Shown piece after piece: positions 53,724 to 59,112 of a stretch of DNA of 59,112 nt. How positions within the stretch are numbered: the first letter of the stretch is position 1; every line of letters begins with the position of its first letter. The stretch comes from an uncultured SAR92 cluster bacterium (lineage in GTDB: Bacteria; Pseudomonadota; Gammaproteobacteria; Pseudomonadales; Porticoccaceae). Under the pieces are notes generated by a model. That model was given only the letters and a program-made list of their open reading frames with translations. It was not told the DNA's origin and did no database searches. A program made the position numbers and the translations under genes. The stretch lies in assembly GCA_902596775.1 (NCBI GenBank), contig CACJVE010000012.1, positions 1 through 59,112 on the forward strand, written 5' to 3'.

Positions 53724-56700
53724 ATGGGATGGTATTTAAAATTGAAAATAAACGTTAGCCCAATTCCAAAAGCGATCCTTTTTGTGCTGTGCTTATTCCT
53801 AATTAGCAGTTGTGGTGTTGAAAGTGGCAACGAGTTCTTGGATATCCCAGAAAATATTCCTGACGAGGACGCATCACCAGATGGACCTCTTGGCGAGATA
53901 CCGGACCGCACGTTAAACGATGTTGACGTTCGAGGTCGGCCACATATTGATACTTCTTTAGGTTACAACGTGATCAGATCTGATCTGAATACAGCACTTA
54001 GAGGTGTAAGCCTATCTTTTGACGGCGGTGATCCTTACGGAAGTTTACCTGCAAATTTGCCATCGATAGACCAGCTGAATTTATTAGTTAATGAGTATGG
54101 GTTTAATACTGTTCATGTTTACCTTGAGGGCGATGCAGGTCAAAATCCAGATCCTGTCGGAATAAACGAAGCGCTCGCAGATCAGCTGGTTGCATTAACC
54201 AGAGAAGCTAAGATGTATCTGATTATCACTATGGGAAATAATGGCGAAAATGGAGCAATCCATAGTATGGAGAAAACTCTGGCTTTCTGGAATCTTTACG
54301 GCGAAAAATATAAAGATGAGACGCATGTAATATACGAAGCTCATAATGAGCCAGTTACGGGCATAAACGGAAACTGGACATCTGACGATTGGGCTAAGCA
54401 AGCTCAAATGTATGAGACGATAAGAGGTGTTGCCCCTGACACGATGATTTTACTTGGGTCATTCATGTCATTTTTTGGTGGATCTCAGGCGATCAGTGGT
54501 GCAGACGGACTGGCAGAGCAGTTTCCTGGGATTTGGGAAAATGCTGGATTTGCATTTCATGCTTACTGGGACATCGCTCAGGTTGAAAGCACAATCGATG
54601 CCTTTGAGACAAGCACCCGTTATCCTGCATTACTTTGCACTGAATTTTATCCGGGCGATACAAAAAAAGGATTTAATGAAGTTTTTGAGAGTCATCACAT
54701 TGGGTGGACTCAGTTTGAATGGTTAGCAGCCAATGATTTGGAGCTCGACCGATTCAAAACTTATCTAGATTCTTATGGAACAGTCTGGCGACCTGAGAAT
54801 CCAGACACAACTTGGCCATCGAGTGGGTCTCCAACAATCGCATTTGATCAACCCGTTGGTATTTATAGTCGATCCGATCAGGCTTTTTTGAGGATAGATG
54901 AGTACTTCAAAGTTATAGCGGATGATCGCAACTATGATGGGATAGGTAATGATGAATTTACGGTAATCGATGCTGGTGATGATGGCTCAGTTGCGATCAA
55001 GGCTGCTAATGGCAACTATCTTACAGTCAGTGACTATGGAGAGGTACTGCTAGCTACAGCTAGTAAAATTGGAATAAATCAAAAATTCCAATGGTTTGAG
55101 TTGCCGACGGGGGATGTTGCTCTGCGACCTTGGAGTGGCTCAGCTCATTTGATTGGAACACTTTCTGTTACTGATGGTGAAAATTATGGTTTGACTGGTG
55201 TAATTGGAGCTGGTGTGGAGAGAAATGGTGCCAATAGTTATCGAATCGTTTCCTCATTTACTGATTTCGTCGAGCCACTTCCTGATTTGCCAGAAATTCC
55301 ACCAGGACCTTTTTTTGGATCTCCAATGCCTGTGCCAACTGATGGAGACTCTGCACATCCGTTTGATAGTTTGGCACCGAACGGTCGAATTTGGGCATCG
55401 GACTATGATTATGGTGGAGAAGGAGTTGCGTATCATGATACAGGTGCAATTAATCTTGGTGAAGCCTACAGACCCGACGAAGCGGTGGATGTCCAGTCAA
55501 GTGCTGAAGGCTATACGATGGTTGGTTTTTTCGAGACGGGCGAATGGCTCGAATACACAATTGATGTTGCGCAAGCAGGAAACTATCAAATGACTTTGAG
55601 AACGGCATCTGCAAGTGGAGTCGGGGGATTTATTTCTGTTGAATCAGACTGCAGAAAACTAACAGGAAATATACCGACCCCGAATACAGGTGGCTGGGAT
55701 ACCTGGCAAGACATTACGGTTGATATAACCTTAAAGGCTGGTATTCAAAAGCTTAGAATTGTGAGTGGCGGCGGTATGAATCTTATGAATTTTGACATTC
55801 AATTAGGTGGGGACGGAGGAGCAGATTATGGTGAGGGTTGTGAATGGGTTCCCCCTGAGCCAGATGATATCAAAGTAGAAGCAGAAGAATGGACAAGTGT
55901 CGTTTCAGCTCCCAATGGAACTGTCAGCATCGGAGCTTCTACGGATAGTGATTTAAGCGATCATGTTGGTAATTTTGATGCCGGAGATTATATAGAGTGG
56001 GATGTTAATGTCCCTGCTGATGGTTGTTATATAGCGAGTTACCGAGTAGCAAGTCAGCCTGGAAGTTTAGGTTTTGAGCTTCGTTTTGGTGATGAATTAG
56101 TTGATACGTTTAATATACCCCCGACCGGAGGATGGTCAAATTGGGTTACCTTTAATCGGCCGGTCACCCTCTCTGAGGGACCTCAGACAATGCGTCTAGA
56201 GGCGCTTGGGGACTCCTTCAATCTGAATTGGTTAGCCTTTAATCAAACAGATGAAAAATATTGCGAGGATGATGGGGCCATCATTATAGAAGCTGAATAC
56301 TTTACATCTTCTATTCAGTCTCCAGAGGGAGATATAGGAACTCAAGGAACGGAGGATGAAGGTGGAGGTTTGAATGTTGGTTGGATTGATGCAGGGGACT
56401 GGATGGAGTATGCATTGATTATTCCCTCTCAAGGTAATTATGCGATTTCATACCGAGCAGCAAGTCAAAATGGAAGTAATCCTGGAATTATGTGTTACAT
56501 CGATGGAAACTTGGTGGACTCTACAGCTGTTCCAGCAACAGGTGGTTGGCAGTCGTGGACAACGGTTCAGGGCGGAATTATTACTCTTGATGCAGGGGAG
56601 TATGTGCTCAGGGTGTCTACAACATCAGGTGGGTTTAATCTAAATTGGTTAAAGTTCACACCAACTGACGAAATGCCGACGGGTGATATTGGCACTGGAA

Positions 56701-58988
56701 GTGATTCGATTTTAAATATCGGTGAGATTATTACATTCAATGATGTAATTGTTGATTACGACATTGTCGATTTTGGCAACAATAATAGTTATTTGACGAC
56801 TGATCCTGTCGATAGCACGAATACTGTTGTTGCAACTACAAACGGTAATGAGCCAGCCTCTGGAACGACGATTGCGCGTGGTCAAGTAATTTATCCATTA
56901 ACTGAGGCTCTCACTAGAATCTCTATCCGAATATATTCTCCAGAAATTGGGATTCCAATCAGAGTCAAACTGGAAGAATCTGGTAATCCGGCTAATAGTG
57001 TTGAAACTGAGTCGATGACAACATTAGCGAATGCTTGGGAGACAATAATTTTTGATTTCAACGATACAGTTCCAGGGACACCAGAACTTAATACCAGTTA
57101 TGTGTTTGACACGCTTTCAGTGTTTTTTAATTTCGGGTCTGAGGGCTCAGGTGAAACATATTATTGGGACGACGTTATATTTTTGGATGAGTACGTTGCG
57201 CCAGTAACATTAACGCGAGAAATGTTAATCGGTGGTTGGAAGTTGGCTCCCGAGTATGGCGCAATTGGAGTTGGTCCTCAGCCAGGAGATACCTCATTTT
57301 GGGTTATTGATAGTGGCGCTGTAGCTGAAAGGGCCTGTTTATTTGATGATATTTTCTCTTTCTCTGAGGATGGTACCTTTGAGAATTTGATGGGTGGAGA
57401 GACATGGATAGAATCATGGCAAGGTGTGAGTCAAGACGGTTGCGGGGTACCTGTGACTCCTCACGATGGAAGTGTTGAAGCAACTTTTAGTTATGATGAT
57501 GTCAATAAAGTAATAACTCTATATGGAGTTGGGGCTCACATTGGTATCCCGAAAGTAGTGAGTGATGCGCCTGAGCTGGGTGATCCAGCAGATGCACCAG
57601 ATTCAATTGTGTATCAGGTATTTGCAAATACTTCCGATACGATGACACTCGTTGTTGCATACTCTGGGGGCTACTGGACTTTTAAATTAGTTCGTGATGA
57701 TTCAGATGGGTCGACTGAGCCAGATGACGGAAGTCGATCTTTATATTCGCTTGTTTCTGACGGCATGATTGAGGCAAGGGCAACTGAGGTAAATAACACT
57801 CCCGGTTTAGCAAATGGTATTTCAAATTCAGCTTCAGGAAGTTCGCTGAGCTTGCATGGAGATAATTTGTCAGGAAATGAGTCTTGGAAATTAAATGTTG
57901 GTGAGTGGTATGGTGGTTCGGATGGGAACTTTGGTATGACAGTTGGAGTAATGGTTTTCCAATTGCCCAATTTTGGTGAAATTGCTAATCCATTTTCTAC
58001 CGCTGAGCTTGAAGTAACCATTGCGCAAAAGGGAGGACAGCTTGATTTTCCTGCAGACCTCTGGGCTGTGAGAACTTCTGATACAGATAATCTAGTATTG
58101 GCTGATTGGTTTATTGGTCCTTCCAGTAATGCTCCTAACGGGGGAGAGGCAGGAGTATTAGTTCAAGAATCGTTTTTGATTCCTTCTGTTGAAATTGGAC
58201 AAGTGACAACTTCAGATGACGCAAATGTTGAGTTGGTTAACTATCTGAATGCGGCTTATAACAGCGGTAGTGGAGCTGGTAAATATTTATTCTTTAGAGT
58301 CAACAAAGGTGACCAGAATAGTTTTGTGTACGGGTGGAATGCCTATGTTTTGAAATCATCCCAGGCGGAGGAAGGCGAAGAAACAGCTCCTGAAATCAAA
58401 TATACATCAGTTATTGATCCGATCGATCTACCTGATTCTGATCCAGAGCCCGAGCCATCAGTGCCAGTTGGCCAAAACTTGATATCAAATGCTGGTTTCG
58501 ATAATTCAGATGGGTGGAGTGTCGTTAATCAATATGAATCTGATAATACAATGGGAACGGTGTTGTTTGAGAATGGAAGAGCAAAATTTGCAGAGACTAG
58601 TTCAGCGGTTGAAGGATCTTGGAAGCACTTAGGTCTTTACACAGAATTGTCTTTAGCAAGCGGAATCTATCAGTTTGAGATGGAAATCAATTATGAAGAA
58701 GTGAGCGATGCATGGGGCGAAGTATACATAGGCAAAACAGAGCCCTCTCCAGGGGCAGAATATAATGGTGATATAAAGGTCTTGAAAGTTTTTAATAGTT
58801 GGGAATGTGCGTCCGTAACAACATACTCAGGTAATGCTACGGAGACAGGGTGCGATACAAACTCGATTCCAGGGCGTATTGAGATTTCATCGCCAGGCAC
58901 ATATTATTTGCTCTTTAGAACAGGTGGCGCATCATATGGCAACATCGGAGTGCAAATTGATAATATGTATCTAGAGTTACTTCAATAA
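53724..58988 (+). CDS. Giant multimodular GH5 lipoprotein with CBM6-like and other β-domains
   Basis: A 1754-aa lipoprotein (lipobox I-S-S-C, Cys30). GH5 catalytic domain at about 92-357 with acid/base Glu209 (A-H-N-E-P) and nucleophile Glu307 (C-T-E-F). A β-trefoil/fascin-like domain follows (about 375-520), three CBM6-like domains (about 556-696, 715-843, 852-983), a galactose-binding-like domain (996-1156), a Cys-bearing β-domain beginning L-I-G-G-W-K-L-A-P (1160-1326), a β-rich domain (1336-1566) and a C-terminal CBM4/9-like domain (1579-1754). GH5 here would be an endo- or exo-β-glucanase. Its anchor suggests surface display. It is 53 bp downstream of the cupin gene. Confidence 0.87.
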   Translation: MGWYLKLKINVSPIPKAILFVLCLFLISSCGVESGNEFLDIPENIPDEDASPDGPLGEIPDRTLNDVDVRGRPHIDTSLGYNVIRSDLNTALRGVSLSFDGGDPYGSLPANLPSIDQLNLLVNEYGFNTVHVYLEGDAGQNPDPVGINEALADQLVALTREAKMYLIITMGNNGENGAIHSMEKTLAFWNLYGEKYKDETHVIYEAHNEPVTGINGNWTSDDWAKQAQMYETIRGVAPDTMILLGSFMSFFGGSQAISGADGLAEQFPGIWENAGFAFHAYWDIAQVESTIDAFETSTRYPALLCTEFYPGDTKKGFNEVFESHHIGWTQFEWLAANDLELDRFKTYLDSYGTVWRPENPDTTWPSSGSPTIAFDQPVGIYSRSDQAFLRIDEYFKVIADDRNYDGIGNDEFTVIDAGDDGSVAIKAANGNYLTVSDYGEVLLATASKIGINQKFQWFELPTGDVALRPWSGSAHLIGTLSVTDGENYGLTGVIGAGVERNGANSYRIVSSFTDFVEPLPDLPEIPPGPFFGSPMPVPTDGDSAHPFDSLAPNGRIWASDYDYGGEGVAYHDTGAINLGEAYRPDEAVDVQSSAEGYTMVGFFETGEWLEYTIDVAQAGNYQMTLRTASASGVGGFISVESDCRKLTGNIPTPNTGGWDTWQDITVDITLKAGIQKLRIVSGGGMNLMNFDIQLGGDGGADYGEGCEWVPPEPDDIKVEAEEWTSVVSAPNGTVSIGASTDSDLSDHVGNFDAGDYIEWDVNVPADGCYIASYRVASQPGSLGFELRFGDELVDTFNIPPTGGWSNWVTFNRPVTLSEGPQTMRLEALGDSFNLNWLAFNQTDEKYCEDDGAIIIEAEYFTSSIQSPEGDIGTQGTEDEGGGLNVGWIDAGDWMEYALIIPSQGNYAISYRAASQNGSNPGIMCYIDGNLVDSTAVPATGGWQSWTTVQGGIITLDAGEYVLRVSTTSGGFNLNWLKFTPTDEMPTGDIGTGSDSILNIGEIITFNDVIVDYDIVDFGNNNSYLTTDPVDSTNTVVATTNGNEPASGTTIARGQVIYPLTEALTRISIRIYSPEIGIPIRVKLEESGNPANSVETESMTTLANAWETIIFDFNDTVPGTPELNTSYVFDTLSVFFNFGSEGSGETYYWDDVIFLDEYVAPVTLTREMLIGGWKLAPEYGAIGVGPQPGDTSFWVIDSGAVAERACLFDDIFSFSEDGTFENLMGGETWIESWQGVSQDGCGVPVTPHDGSVEATFSYDDVNKVITLYGVGAHIGIPKVVSDAPELGDPADAPDSIVYQVFANTSDTMTLVVAYSGGYWTFKLVRDDSDGSTEPDDGSRSLYSLVSDGMIEARATEVNNTPGLANGISNSASGSSLSLHGDNLSGNESWKLNVGEWYGGSDGNFGMTVGVMVFQLPNFGEIANPFSTAELEVTIAQKGGQLDFPADLWAVRTSDTDNLVLADWFIGPSSNAPNGGEAGVLVQESFLIPSVEIGQVTTSDDANVELVNYLNAAYNSGSGAGKYLFFRVNKGDQNSFVYGWNAYVLKSSQAEEGEETAPEIKYTSVIDPIDLPDSDPEPEPSVPVGQNLISNAGFDNSDGWSVVNQYESDNTMGTVLFENGRAKFAETSSAVEGSWKHLGLYTELSLASGIYQFEMEINYEEVSDAWGEVYIGKTEPSPGAEYNGDIKVLKVFNSWECASVTTYSGNATETGCDTNSIPGRIEISSPGTYYLLFRTGGASYGNIGVQIDNMYLELLQ

Positions 58989-59064
58989 ACAACAGGCTTC
59001 ATCTCGGCGCTTTATAAAATTCTCTGACTTTAGAATCAATGATGGCTAAAAAAAAGGGTATCGA

Positions 59065-59112
59065 ATGAATTTTTTAAGAATATTAATTAACAAGATAAGT
59101 ATTGTTTTTGCT
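59065..59112 (+). CDS. Start of a further gene, cut by the right edge (partial)
   Basis: An open frame of sixteen codons begins at ATG 59065, preceded by AAAAAGGG, and remains open to the edge. Its sequence, M-N-F-L-R-I-L-I-N-K-I-S-I-V-F-A, has the basic-hydrophobic pattern of a signal peptide, so an exported protein is likely. It probably belongs to the glucan locus, being on the same strand 76 bp after the GH5 gene. Confidence 0.5.
   Translation, partial: MNFLRILINKISIVFA

Overview
The window looks like a stretch of chromosome from a marine, polysaccharide-degrading gammaproteobacterium with a fairly AT-rich genome (organism is inferred). The case rests on three TonB-dependent receptors (TBDRs), two formylglycine-type sulfatases, β-glucan hydrolases with multiple CBM6-like modules, a SapC/cupin-8 pair behind a Caulobacter-type TBDR, and a proton-translocating transhydrogenase of enterobacterial size. 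No rRNA, tRNA, CRISPR array, insertion sequence or integrase was found. No recognisable DNA-binding transcription regulator is encoded in the 59 kb. No gene-free gap exceeds 300 bp.

Layout. 1-8.4 kb: a lipoprotein cut by the left edge, a membrane-anchored PHB-depolymerase-like esterase, a YczE-like membrane protein, a degenerate RsuA-type pseudouridine synthase, an aldo/keto reductase, a mini MotA-like membrane protein, an MFS exporter, an exported/membrane pair of unknown function and a Gfo/Idh/MocA oxidoreductase. 8.4-10 kb: a MerC-like and CobW/COG0523 metal pair behind a perfect palindrome. 10-15.2 kb: a phosphorus-themed block in which PPK2 and a Nudix hydrolase diverge from a TBDR and a β-propeller phytase; three tandem 11-bp PhoB-like units lie in the shared promoter region. 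15.2-18.6 kb: a malonyl-CoA-synthetase-like ligase, an NTF2-like protein, a PD-(D/E)XK nuclease and a small sulfotransferase. 18.7-27.8 kb: a sulfatase plus divergent GH32-like protein, the pntAB operon, a second sulfatase and a Gfo/Idh/MocA enzyme. 27.8-33.5 kb: a biotin carrier and carboxyltransferase pair (no biotin carboxylase nearby), small exported proteins and two α/β hydrolases. 33.5-41.1 kb: an FAD oxidoreductase and BCCT transporter, then a possible purine-salvage block (phosphoribosyltransferase, TBDR, NCS2 permease). 41.2-44.6 kb: a circularly permuted ATP-grasp, alpha-E and zinc-peptidase operon. 44.8-59.1 kb: a β-glucan (probably laminarin-type) utilisation locus.

The glucan locus is the most coherent system. 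It contains a GH30 lipoprotein, a GH16-fold lipoprotein that has lost all three catalytic carboxylates but carries CBM6-like modules (a likely surface glycan-binding protein), a 1014-residue TBDR, SapC, a cupin-8/JmjC-like protein and a 1754-residue multimodular GH5 lipoprotein. The inferred scheme is capture and cleavage at the cell surface followed by TonB-driven oligosaccharide import.

Other notable observations are the ATP-grasp gene, whose conserved N-terminus extends upstream of its first ATG to a perfect GGAGG with no ATG/GTG/TTG start, the D102A-type loss in the RsuA-like protein, and the non-canonical GH32-like enzyme with an N-terminal NTF2-like domain.
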